Source: Chthoniobacteraceae bacterium (GTDB taxonomy: Bacteria; Verrucomicrobiota; Verrucomicrobiia; Chthoniobacterales; Chthoniobacteraceae). Taken from it: DNA of 64,000 nt. The stretch spans positions 1 through 64,000 of the forward strand of contig CANIWM010000018.1 in the NCBI GenBank assembly GCA_947471505.1. Direction: 5' to 3'. Below the pieces are notes generated by a model. That model had not been told where the DNA came from. It ran no database searches and was given only the letters and a program-made list of their open reading frames with translations. The translations under genes were made by a program, and so were the position numbers. This document shows positions 28,930-36,290 of the stretch, piece by piece (the stretch's first letter is position 1; each line of letters starts with the position of its first letter).

Positions 28930-30134
28930 CAGATCCGTGCCTGCGCAGCGGCACCCCACGTTGTGCGCCAGCGCGTCTTCACGAGCGTCAGCCCGACGAT
29001 GGCGAGCACACACAGCCCAGCGAAGATCAGGAAGCCCGGGGCGTAGCCTCCCGTATATTGCTTCGCAAGGCCCAGCGAACTCGCAAGCCAGAAGCCGCCC
29101 ACGCCGCCACCGCAGCCGACAAGGCCAGTCATCACACCGAGGTCTTTACCGAACCGTTGAGGCAAGAGTTGAAACACAGACCCATTCGCCATACCGAGCG
29201 CCCCGCTGGCGATGGCAAAAAGCACCGTGTTCATCCAAAAGACGTGAGCCAACGCCGCGACGGTGAGGCATACCGCAGCAATCGCGTAGAAGAAATACAG
29301 CGAGCGGATACCGCCCACGCGGTCTGCCACCGCACCGCCGATCGGCCGCGCCACCGCGCCGAGAAATGTGCAGAGCGCAGCGAAATCGCCCGCTTGCACT
29401 TTCGAGAGCCCATACTCGCCGGTAAAGTAGAGCACATAGCTGCTCGCTAGGCCCACGAAGCCGCCGAAGCTGACCGTGTAGTAAAAGCAAAACCAGTGAG
29501 CATCCTTGTCCTTCAGCAGCGTCACGTAATCACCGAGCGTTTTCTTTTTCACCACCACCGGTGCTTCTTTCGACCATACGATATAGATCAAAAAGACGAT
29601 CACAGCCGGGATGAGCGCCAGACCGAAGACCGCCTGCCAGCCATACGCCGCAGCGACGCGCGGAGCGATCAGCGCATCCAGCACGACGCCCACATTTCCA
29701 GCGCCCGCCAGCCCCATCACCACACCCTGCATGTGAGGAGGATACCAGCGCCCCGCTTGCGGCAGTGCCACCGCGAAGCTCGCCCCTGCAAAGCCGAGCA
29801 GCCCGCCGAGAAACAGCGCCGAGCCAAACGTCGGAAGTCCAGCCAGCCAAGCATAGGCCAGCGCACCCATGACGATAATCTGCGAAGCGATGCCGGTATT
29901 CTTCGCCCCGATGCGGTCCACGAGCATCCCCAGCACGATGCGGAGAAATGCCCCGCTGAGGATCGGCGTCGCGACCATCAGCCCCTTTTGCGCCGCGTCG
30001 AGGTGCAGTGCATCGCCGATGGCTGCGCCAAGTGGGCCGAGAACGGTCCACACCATGAAGGCGAAATCGAAGTAAAGAAATGCGGTGAGCAGCGTGGGCC
30101 AATGCCCGGATGATTTTAGGTCGGAAAGTTTCAC
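28929..30134 (-). CDS. narK: nitrate/nitrite transporter, NarK/NasA family MFS
   Basis: About 401 aa. The GTG at 30134 was preferred because it begins the family-typical VKLSDLKSSGHWPTLL and has AAGG nine bases upstream; a TTG ten codons earlier is the other candidate. Roughly twelve hydrophobic helices follow. Family signatures are FLYFDFAFMVWTVLGPLG in helix 1, the Gly-rich nitrate signature GLAGAGNVGVVLDALIAPR, and GLVGCGGGVGGFWLASSLG in the second half. It would import nitrate, or export nitrite, across the inner membrane. It is co-transcribed with the phosphatase/kinase, and the presence of both MFS and ABC nitrate uptake in one island suggests use at different nitrate levels. Confidence 0.92.
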   Translation of the reverse strand: MKLSDLKSSGHWPTLLTAFLYFDFAFMVWTVLGPLGAAIGDALHLDAAQKGLMVATPILSGAFLRIVLGMLVDRIGAKNTGIASQIIVMGALAYAWLAGLPTFGSALFLGGLLGFAGASFAVALPQAGRWYPPHMQGVVMGLAGAGNVGVVLDALIAPRVAAAYGWQAVFGLALIPAVIVFLIYIVWSKEAPVVVKKKTLGDYVTLLKDKDAHWFCFYYTVSFGGFVGLASSYVLYFTGEYGLSKVQAGDFAALCTFLGAVARPIGGAVADRVGGIRSLYFFYAIAAVCLTVAALAHVFWMNTVLFAIASGALGMANGSVFQLLPQRFGKDLGVMTGLVGCGGGVGGFWLASSLGLAKQYTGGYAPGFLIFAGLCVLAIVGLTLVKTRWRTTWGAAAQARI

Positions 30135-30452
30135 GCTGCGCACCCTTAGCCGCGCCCGTGCCAAGCCGTGAAATCAGGCAGTGAGAGTTTTCGCGCATGG
30201 CGATGAATCCGCCTCATCGGCCCAGCCACTCCGCACTGGCACAGCATCCCATAACTCACTCCCAAAGTGAATACGCACGCTTACAGCGGCAAAATAATCG
30301 TGCGCCGACACTCGGATGTACGACGCCGATGTCCGGTATTAGACCACGCTGGACAATTCCCAACAGCGCCAAAGAGGCGGATGCGGTGACGTGGCCCAAG
30401 ACCAATTGAAAACCACGCCGCTCCGCACCCGCCTGCAATCTGCCACTCCGTT
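30135..30452. other. gap between narK and the outer-membrane channel gene
   Basis: 318 bases. The narK-proximal end holds the sigma-54-like element at 30147-30163. The rest shows no plausible gene, no obvious T-tailed terminator, and no clear enhancer palindrome by eye. Confidence 0.55.
30147..30163 (-). promoter_or_regulatory. sigma-54-like element before narK
   Basis: Minus-strand reading TGGCACGGGCGCGGCTA, followed by AGGG and the GTG start 13 bases away. It has the GG-N10-GC spacing of a -24/-12 promoter and matches the element before nrtA at 16 of 17 positions. If it is a true promoter the transcript would be almost leaderless, so an alternative role cannot be excluded. Confidence 0.5.
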
Positions 30453-31880
30453 TTAGAACGTAATGCTCGTCTGGAAATAGACGAAGTCCGCGTCGTCGCT
30501 CGCCCCGGTATCGGAGAGATAATCACCTGCAAAGAAGTGCGAGTAGCCGCCTTCAAAGCTGAGATTTTTCGACACGGCGTAGGTGAGCGTCGCATCGACC
30601 TCGTAGCCTACGAAGTCGCTCGCAGCGCGAGCCAGCGGCGTTAGCGGACGGACCGTGGCCACGCCATTGGCGCGGTACCACGAGTCGTTCGTATCCGCGA
30701 GCCAGAAGGCGTGAAACTCAGCCTTGGCGGTGAGTTTCTTCGTCGGCGAGCACTTGAAGCTCACTTCGAGGTCTTTCATGTTCTGCCACGAGAAGACGTC
30801 CATCTGGCCGTAGAACTTGTGGTTCGTCGGGAAGAGATTCTGGAACGTCTCTACATCGCCATCTGCGGGATCGCCGTCGCCGCTGCCGTAGTTGAATGCG
30901 ACGCCGAGGCGCGGCATACAACTCGTGTCAAACGTGTAGCCGACTCCGCCGTGCAGCGCGAACGCCGTGAGGTCGAGTCCCTTCACTTCGCCGGTCTGGA
31001 ATGCGCCCTCGAAGTCGTAGTCAAAGCCGACGGGTTTCGGCACTGCGACGACGCCTTTGCCATCGCTGGCTGGCACCGGCGCAAAAGCACCGGGCTTCGA
31101 TTTGATGCGCATGCCGAGCGTGATGAAGTTCGTGCTCGTGACCAGTTGCTCCTCGTGGAGATGCAGCGCGTAGAAGTCCGTCGTCTGCGGGCCGAGCGCC
31201 GTCGTGCTTGCGTAGATACCACTGAAAATCTGCTCTCTGCGTGTTTCATTTCCATTGTATAAATCGCTCATGTTCATGCCCGAGCGACGCGGCACGACGA
31301 CCGACGCAGCGAACGCATCCACCGTGAGAGCACCACTCTTATAGGTCAGTTTCGCAGCGTCGAACGTGCGCCCGAGGTTGTTCCAATCGAAGGCACCGAC
31401 GATACGCTCGTCGCCGTAGCTCAATATCTGACGTCCAAGTTTCACCCCCCACGGCGATTTCGTGTAGTCGGCGAGTTCGATGTAAGCTTGGCGGAGGTCA
31501 AAGGAATCGTCCCCCTCTGCTCCCAGCAGGCCTGGGAAGTCGGCGCGATCGCTCAGCACCTCACGGCTGTCCTGCGCCTGCGCGTAGCAAGTGAGCCACG
31601 AGGAAGGCTTCACCTTTACACCGATGCGAGCACGCTGAAGAAGCCAGTTGTCGTCGTTGATCGTCCTGACGGCGTCGTTGAAATCGAAGTTGTTATCTTT
31701 CAGCTCCCAGCGCAGGCGCTCTTGGATGTCGATGGTGATGAACCCGTCAGCGAATGACAGCGGATTGGCTTCTGGAGCTTTAGTCTTAAGCGCTGGCGCT
31801 GGCGGACCAGCGACTGCGGCGAACGAGATTCCAGCGAACGCAGCGATGGCTGCGAGTGAGTAACGAGTGGTATTTATCAT
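30453..31880 (-). CDS. outer-membrane beta-barrel, alginate-export/porin family
   Basis: 475 aa with a signal peptide (MINTTRYSLAAIAAFAGISFAAVA). The body has alternating amphipathic strands such as WLLQRARIGVKVKPSSWLTCYAQ and FDLRQAYIELAD, the family hallmark WGVKLGRQILSYGDERIVGAFDWNN, and it ends in a typical barrel C-terminal strand (DFVYFQTSITF). It matches the alginate_exp type of anion-selective channel. In this operon, directly after the two nitrate ABC ATPases, it is likely to let nitrate or nitrite cross the outer membrane; that is inferred from position, not from binding residues. Confidence 0.87.
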   Translation of the reverse strand: MINTTRYSLAAIAAFAGISFAAVAGPPAPALKTKAPEANPLSFADGFITIDIQERLRWELKDNNFDFNDAVRTINDDNWLLQRARIGVKVKPSSWLTCYAQAQDSREVLSDRADFPGLLGAEGDDSFDLRQAYIELADYTKSPWGVKLGRQILSYGDERIVGAFDWNNLGRTFDAAKLTYKSGALTVDAFAASVVVPRRSGMNMSDLYNGNETRREQIFSGIYASTTALGPQTTDFYALHLHEEQLVTSTNFITLGMRIKSKPGAFAPVPASDGKGVVAVPKPVGFDYDFEGAFQTGEVKGLDLTAFALHGGVGYTFDTSCMPRLGVAFNYGSGDGDPADGDVETFQNLFPTNHKFYGQMDVFSWQNMKDLEVSFKCSPTKKLTAKAEFHAFWLADTNDSWYRANGVATVRPLTPLARAASDFVGYEVDATLTYAVSKNLSFEGGYSHFFAGDYLSDTGASDDADFVYFQTSITF

Positions 31881-31912
31881 TTATTTTTTGGTTGTTGTTG
31901 TTTTGGGTGATC

Positions 31913-32779
31913 TTACGCCGCTGCACTGGTGGTGCTGGCTGGCTTTGGTAAAGCGATGCGTTTTTTGTGATGCGCGTGGATTTCCAGAAATTCGATGAGG
32001 CACTCGCGGAGCGCGTAATACTCAGGGTGCTCCATCACCGATACGCGATCTCGTGGTCGTGCAAACGGCACTTCCACAATGTCGCCGACTTCGGCTTCCG
32101 GCCCATCCGTCATGCACACGATGCGGTCCGAGAGATACAGGGCTTCATCCACATCGTGCGTGACCATGAGCGCGGTGATGCGCTGACGCCGCCAGAGGTC
32201 GAGCAGCACGCCTTGCAGCTCGTAGCGTGTGAGGGAATCGAGCATCCCGAACGGCTCATCGAGCAGCAGCATCTTCGGCGAGAGCGCAAAGGCTCGCGCG
32301 ATTCCGACACGTTGGCGCATCCCTTGCGAGAGTTCGGCGGGCCGCTTGTCCATCGAGTCCGCGAGGCCCACGACGCTGAGGTAATACTCGGCTATTTGCA
32401 GACGCTCGCCTTTCGTCGCTGTGTAAAAGACCTGCTCCACTCCGAGCATCACATTCTCCCGCGCGGTGAGCCACGGCAGCAGGCTCGGCGATTGAAAGAC
32501 GATGCCGCGATCTGGCCCCGGTCCCGTGACTTCTTTGCCCGCGAGCACCATGCCGCCGCTGGTGGCATCGCTCAGCCCGGCGACCATGGAGAGCACTGTG
32601 CTTTTGCCGCATCCACTGTGGCCGATGAGCGTGACGAACTCGCCCTCGGCGATGTCGAGATTGAAGTCGTTCACGATGACTGCCGGGCCTTTCGGAGTGT
32701 GGTAGGTTTTGTTGAGCTGACTGAGTTCTAGGTAGTTGCGGCGCGTTCTTGGCGGCGGCATGGCGATGATTTCGTTCAT
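31913..32779 (-). CDS. nrtD: nitrate ABC transporter ATP-binding protein (NrtD-like)
   Basis: 288 aa ABC ATPase. Walker A is GHSGCGKST, the Q-loop lies in VFQSPSLLPWLTARENV, the signature is LSQGMRQRVGIARAFALSP, and Walker B is MLLLDEPFGMLD. The signature has Q where most ATPases have G (LSGG), as is common in NrtD-type proteins. The C-terminal part continues past the nucleotide domain (VPFARPRDRVSVMEHPEYY), typical of nitrate/taurine importers. It pairs with the next ATPase upstream to drive the NrtB permease. The start could also be the ATG six codons downstream (MPPPRTRRNYLELS). Confidence 0.9.
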   Translation of the reverse strand: MNEIIAMPPPRTRRNYLELSQLNKTYHTPKGPAVIVNDFNLDIAEGEFVTLIGHSGCGKSTVLSMVAGLSDATSGGMVLAGKEVTGPGPDRGIVFQSPSLLPWLTARENVMLGVEQVFYTATKGERLQIAEYYLSVVGLADSMDKRPAELSQGMRQRVGIARAFALSPKMLLLDEPFGMLDSLTRYELQGVLLDLWRRQRITALMVTHDVDEALYLSDRIVCMTDGPEAEVGDIVEVPFARPRDRVSVMEHPEYYALRECLIEFLEIHAHHKKRIALPKPASTTSAAA

Positions 32780-32797
32780 TGGTCTTGGGTATTAAAG

Positions 32798-33700
32798 TTA
32801 AGCGACTTCCACGGCCTCGAGTTTCTCTTCGCTGCGGCGACGTGCCGTGCGTTTCGCGCCGAAGAGCGTGCGTGGTTCATTGAGGTCTTCTGGGAGTAAA
32901 TCGGGCAGCGTGAGCTTGCGTTTCACCACCGTCTTCTGCCGACCACCGGGGCCGAGCAGATATTCGATTACATCCTTCCGAACGCGCTTGAATGCCGGGT
33001 CGCTGTTCAGCGCCTTGCGCTCGCGTGGCCTTGCAATATCGACAGCCACACTTGGCCCAAGCGTAGCGCCGGGGCCCGCACTCAGCGGGATGATGCGGCC
33101 CGCAGTCATGATGCCCTCGTCCACGTCGTTCGTGATGAGCACGACCGTCCGGCGGTCCTGTTCCCATATACGGACGATCTCATCTTGGAGAGTCGCACGA
33201 GTCAGCGCATCGAGCGCGCCGAGTGGTTCATCCAGCAAGAGAATCTTCGGCTCCGCCGCGAGCGCACGAGCTACACTCACGCGCTGCCGCATCCCGCCCG
33301 AAAGCTCGCGAGGGAGCTTTCCACGAGCGGGAGTCAGATTGACCATCGCCAGATACTTATCCACCTGCGCTCGACGTTGCTCCGCGCTCCATGTGGGGAA
33401 GACTTGGTCCACGGCCAACGCGACATTTTCCGCGACATTCAGCCACGGAAGCAGCGAGTAGTTTTGGAAAACAATCCCGCGTTCCGGGCTGGGCTCCGTG
33501 ATAATTTCACCGCGCAACTTCACCGTCCCGCTGTCGGGCTTGAGAAGACTGGCGATCATCGAAATGAGCGTCGTCTTGCCTGCTCCCGAGTAACCGACGA
33601 TGGCGACAAACTCACCCTCTTCAATGGACAGGTTCACGTCTCTCAACACCTCGGTGCTACCGTACCTCTTACTTACATTGTGTAGTTCAAGAAATGGCAT
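32798..33700 (-). CDS. nrtC: nitrate ABC transporter ATP-binding protein (NrtC-like ATPase only)
   Basis: 300 aa ABC ATPase with Walker A GYSGAGKTT, Q-loop VFQNYSLLPWLNVAENV, signature LSGGMRQRVSVARALAAEP and Walker B ILLLDEPLGALD. It is the second ATPase of the operon and probably forms a heterodimer with the downstream one. Unlike cyanobacterial NrtC it has no C-terminal substrate-binding-like domain; instead it ends after a basic tail (RTARRRSEEKLEAVEVA). Its start lies 3 bases after the nrtB stop, so translation is probably coupled. Confidence 0.9.
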   Translation of the reverse strand: MPFLELHNVSKRYGSTEVLRDVNLSIEEGEFVAIVGYSGAGKTTLISMIASLLKPDSGTVKLRGEIITEPSPERGIVFQNYSLLPWLNVAENVALAVDQVFPTWSAEQRRAQVDKYLAMVNLTPARGKLPRELSGGMRQRVSVARALAAEPKILLLDEPLGALDALTRATLQDEIVRIWEQDRRTVVLITNDVDEGIMTAGRIIPLSAGPGATLGPSVAVDIARPRERKALNSDPAFKRVRKDVIEYLLGPGGRQKTVVKRKLTLPDLLPEDLNEPRTLFGAKRTARRRSEEKLEAVEVA

Positions 33701-33703
33701 GGC

Positions 33704-34576
33704 TCAGATTGTCTTAAAGCGCCGCTCCACCACGCTCATCAGCCGGTCGAGCACATAGCCGACTACGCCGATGGTGAGGATGCAGAGGATGATGTGTGAG
33801 TAGCTGAGCGCGTTGTATTGCTGCCACAGGAAGCCTCCGACGCCGGGTCGTCCGGTGAGCATTTCCGCGGCGACGATGACGAGCCATGCGATTCCCAGTG
33901 ATAGACGGAAACCGGTGAACATATAGGGCAAGGTCGCGGGAAGTAGCACCTTGAAGAGGGTCTTTGACCGCGAGAGCTTCAGCACTTTCGCCACGTTAAG
34001 GAAGTCTTGCGGCACTGCGCGCACTCCCACGGCTGTATTCAAAACGGTGGGCCACATCGAACACACGGCGATGGTGAATATGGCAGCGAGATCGCTCGCC
34101 GTATATTCGCCCATGCCGGGCACGGTGAACTTCGCGGAGAGGAAGAGCACCATCCCCAGCGGCAACCACGCAAGCGGCGAGACTGGTCGAAGAATCTGGA
34201 TAATCGGATCGAACATCTTGGCAAACGCCGGCGAAAGCCCCAGCATGAAGCCGATGGGCGTGCCGATGAGCAGCGCGATAGCGTAGCCTTGCACGACGAG
34301 CTTCAACGATAGCCAAGTGAACCGGAGCATCCCTTGGTCGAGCTCGCCGCGTTTTGCCAGCGGTTGCGTGACGTAGAGTTTGCTCGCCGCCCAAGCCTCC
34401 GTGGGCGATGGGAGGTCCTCAGAGAGCCCCACGCGCACGGTCTTTGTCACTTTGTCGCCGAAGTCATCTATGGAGACTTTCGTGATCGGTTTCCCGGCGA
34501 TGATGGCCCAGATGGCGATGCACAGGGCGATGCCCACAAAGGGCAGAATAATGTAGTCGAACTTGAATGATTTCAT
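33704..34576 (-). CDS. nrtB: nitrate ABC transporter permease
   Basis: 290 aa inner-membrane permease of the nitrate/taurine/bicarbonate family. It has about six hydrophobic helices (YIILPFVGIALCIAIWAIIA first), a periplasmic segment with PSPTEAWAASKLYVTQPL, and the cytoplasmic coupling loop near LKVLLPATLPYMFTGFRLSL that docks on the ATPases. The final part (GVGGFLWQQYNALSYSHIIL) is family-typical. It lies between the substrate-binding gene and the two ATPase genes in the order nrtA-nrtB-nrtC-nrtD. Confidence 0.92.
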   Translation of the reverse strand: MKSFKFDYIILPFVGIALCIAIWAIIAGKPITKVSIDDFGDKVTKTVRVGLSEDLPSPTEAWAASKLYVTQPLAKRGELDQGMLRFTWLSLKLVVQGYAIALLIGTPIGFMLGLSPAFAKMFDPIIQILRPVSPLAWLPLGMVLFLSAKFTVPGMGEYTASDLAAIFTIAVCSMWPTVLNTAVGVRAVPQDFLNVAKVLKLSRSKTLFKVLLPATLPYMFTGFRLSLGIAWLVIVAAEMLTGRPGVGGFLWQQYNALSYSHIILCILTIGVVGYVLDRLMSVVERRFKTI

Positions 34577-34614
34577 GGTCTTGAAATTAAAATGCTGCGC
34601 GGCTGCGCAAGGCT

Positions 34615-35895
34615 TCAGCCCTTGATCGAATTGATCGCGAACGACTTCGCGAACGCTTCGAGGTCTGCCTTCGGGTCAAACTTCACCCCGTCGAAGAATG
34701 TCTCCGGCGTGCTGTCTGCGGCGCGGCCTTTCACGCCGAGTTCTTTCATCGCCTCTTCGTAAAGGTCGCCACGCATCACTTGCTTCGTCACCGCAGCGTA
34801 TTCGGGTGCTCCCTCCGTGAAGCCCCAGCGGCGGAGCTGCGTGAGCCACCACGAGCAGAACTTCGCTTGCGGGTAGTTGGCGTTGCGGTCGCTAAAGGTC
34901 ATGTAGTTCGGGTCGCGGAATTTGCGCCCGTCGCCCATGTCATACTTACCTTGCAGACGCCCGAGGATGATTTCCTCCGGGCAGTTGATGTAAGTCGCCG
35001 CGCTGACGATCTTCGCCTGCTCGGGGCGATTCTCCATTTTATCCAGCCAGACACTCGCCTCGTGCAGAGCCTTCAGCACAGCCTTCACGGTCTTCGGATT
35101 CTTGTCTGCAAACTCTGCGGTGAAGGCACACACCTTCTCCGGGTGGTCCTTCCAAATCGCCTGCGTGCTCACGCTCGTGTAGCCGATGTCGTCGGCAATC
35201 GCCCGCGCATTCCACGGCTCGCCCACGCAGTATCCGTCCATTTTCCCCACCTTCATATTCGCCACCATCTGCGGTGGTGGGACGGTGATGAGCGACACAT
35301 CCGCGCCGCCGCCCATCGCGTCGCCGGGATGGATGCCGCCCGCTGCGAGGTAGTAGCGCATCCACATCGCGTGAGTCCCCGGAGGGAACGTCATGGCAAA
35401 TGTGAGCGGCGTCCCGGCTGCTTTGGCTTCATCCACAAAGGGCTTCAGCGCCTTTGGGTCAGCAGCGACTTTGCCTTTGTATTTGTTGGCGAGAGTGATC
35501 GCTTGGCCGTTGCGATTCATCAGCCACGGCACGACCATCGGCTTCTTTGGCGCTCCTGCGAGGCCGAGAGTGGACGCGATGGGCATCCCGAGCAGCATGT
35601 GCGTCGCCTGGTTGTCGCCATTCGTCAGCGAGTCGCGAATCGCAGCCCAGCTAGCACCTTTAGCGACGGTGGAGTTGATGCCGTGTTTTTTGAAGAGCCC
35701 CTTTTCATGTGCGATGACGATGCTGGAGCAGTCGGTGAGTGCGATGATACCGAACTTCATGTCGGCAGTCTCCGGCGCATCGCTGGCGAAGACTCCGCCG
35801 CTCCAGCTCGCCGGTAAACCGGCAAGGAGCGAGGTGGCTGTGGTGCGACGAATGAATGAGCGGCGAGTGACGTGAGTCTGTGTGTTGTTGTTCAT
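34615..35895 (-). CDS. nrtA: nitrate ABC transporter substrate-binding protein, Tat-exported
   Basis: 426 aa from the ATG at 35895. The N terminus carries a twin-arginine signal (TRRSFIRRTTATSLLAGLPA) rather than a lipobox. The mature part begins MKFGIIALTDCSSIVIAHEKGLF, the usual opening of NrtA/CmpA-type binding proteins, and contains NRNGQAITLANKYKG and KMDGYCVGEPWNARAI, which line the anion site in the family. It binds nitrate or nitrite in the periplasm for the NrtBCD importer. Bicarbonate (CmpA) is the main alternative ligand but the operon context favours nitrate. It is the first gene of the transport operon. Confidence 0.93.
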   Translation of the reverse strand: MNNNTQTHVTRRSFIRRTTATSLLAGLPASWSGGVFASDAPETADMKFGIIALTDCSSIVIAHEKGLFKKHGINSTVAKGASWAAIRDSLTNGDNQATHMLLGMPIASTLGLAGAPKKPMVVPWLMNRNGQAITLANKYKGKVAADPKALKPFVDEAKAAGTPLTFAMTFPPGTHAMWMRYYLAAGGIHPGDAMGGGADVSLITVPPPQMVANMKVGKMDGYCVGEPWNARAIADDIGYTSVSTQAIWKDHPEKVCAFTAEFADKNPKTVKAVLKALHEASVWLDKMENRPEQAKIVSAATYINCPEEIILGRLQGKYDMGDGRKFRDPNYMTFSDRNANYPQAKFCSWWLTQLRRWGFTEGAPEYAAVTKQVMRGDLYEEAMKELGVKGRAADSTPETFFDGVKFDPKADLEAFAKSFAINSIKG

Positions 35896-35910
35896 GTTCG
35901 ACGCACCCCT

Positions 35911-35927
35911 TAGCCGCGCTCGTGCCA
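35911..35927 (-). promoter_or_regulatory. sigma-54-like element before nrtA
   Basis: Minus-strand reading TGGCACGAGCGCGGCTA with GG-N10-GC spacing; TGGCACG is an exact -24 match, while the -12 box is GGCTA instead of TTGCA. AGGGG follows, 16 bases before the nrtA ATG at 35895. It is one of three copies in the nitrate island. Confidence 0.5.
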
Positions 35928-35965
35928 CACGATACAAAGCAGCCGTTCGACTTTTATAGAAAAAT

Positions 35966-35982
35966 GATGAATTTCATTCATC
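35966..35982. promoter_or_regulatory. perfect palindrome, possible operator upstream of nrtA
   Basis: GATGAAT-TTC-ATTCATC, a perfect 7-base inverted repeat with a 3-base spacer in an AT-rich patch. It lies about 40 bases upstream of the sigma-54-like element. The regulator cannot be named from the sequence. Confidence 0.45.
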
Positions 35983-36290
35983 CATAGTGCAGTCAAGCAC
36001 CGAGGCGAATTCAGAGCGCATCCCAACCCCGTGCCACGGACAGGAATTTGAGCGAAAGATTGTTCGGACCGCTGAGCCGCCTCGGCGATTTTGAGGGTGC
36101 TGGCATTCGCCGAATATGCACCCATTTTCACCATGTGAACAAATCGCGACAGCGCATCGACCACCAAGTCCGACCTCTACGCAGCAGGAATGTTCAAGCA
36201 GCAAATCACGGTCATTCCGTCATTCGTTTGAGCGCCGCGCTTGACCTCTGCATCCCCTCGCTCTTATCTCCGCGCCTGCCTCGCACTGCC

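Larger units (their letters stand above)
35896..36290. other. divergent control region between nrtA and purF
   Basis: 395 bases. It contains the sigma-54-like element at 35911-35927 and the palindrome at 35966-35982 on the nrtA side. On the purF side a weak TTGACC (36241-36246) and TCTTAT (36262-36267) could be a promoter. The purF frame stays open through much of this region, but the translated sequence there is not PurF-like. Confidence 0.5.

Noticed and set aside
30237-30253. additional TGGCAC site as a fourth sigma-54-like element
   Set aside because: The -12 part does not fit (no GC at the right spacing) and it is on the plus strand with no gene downstream.
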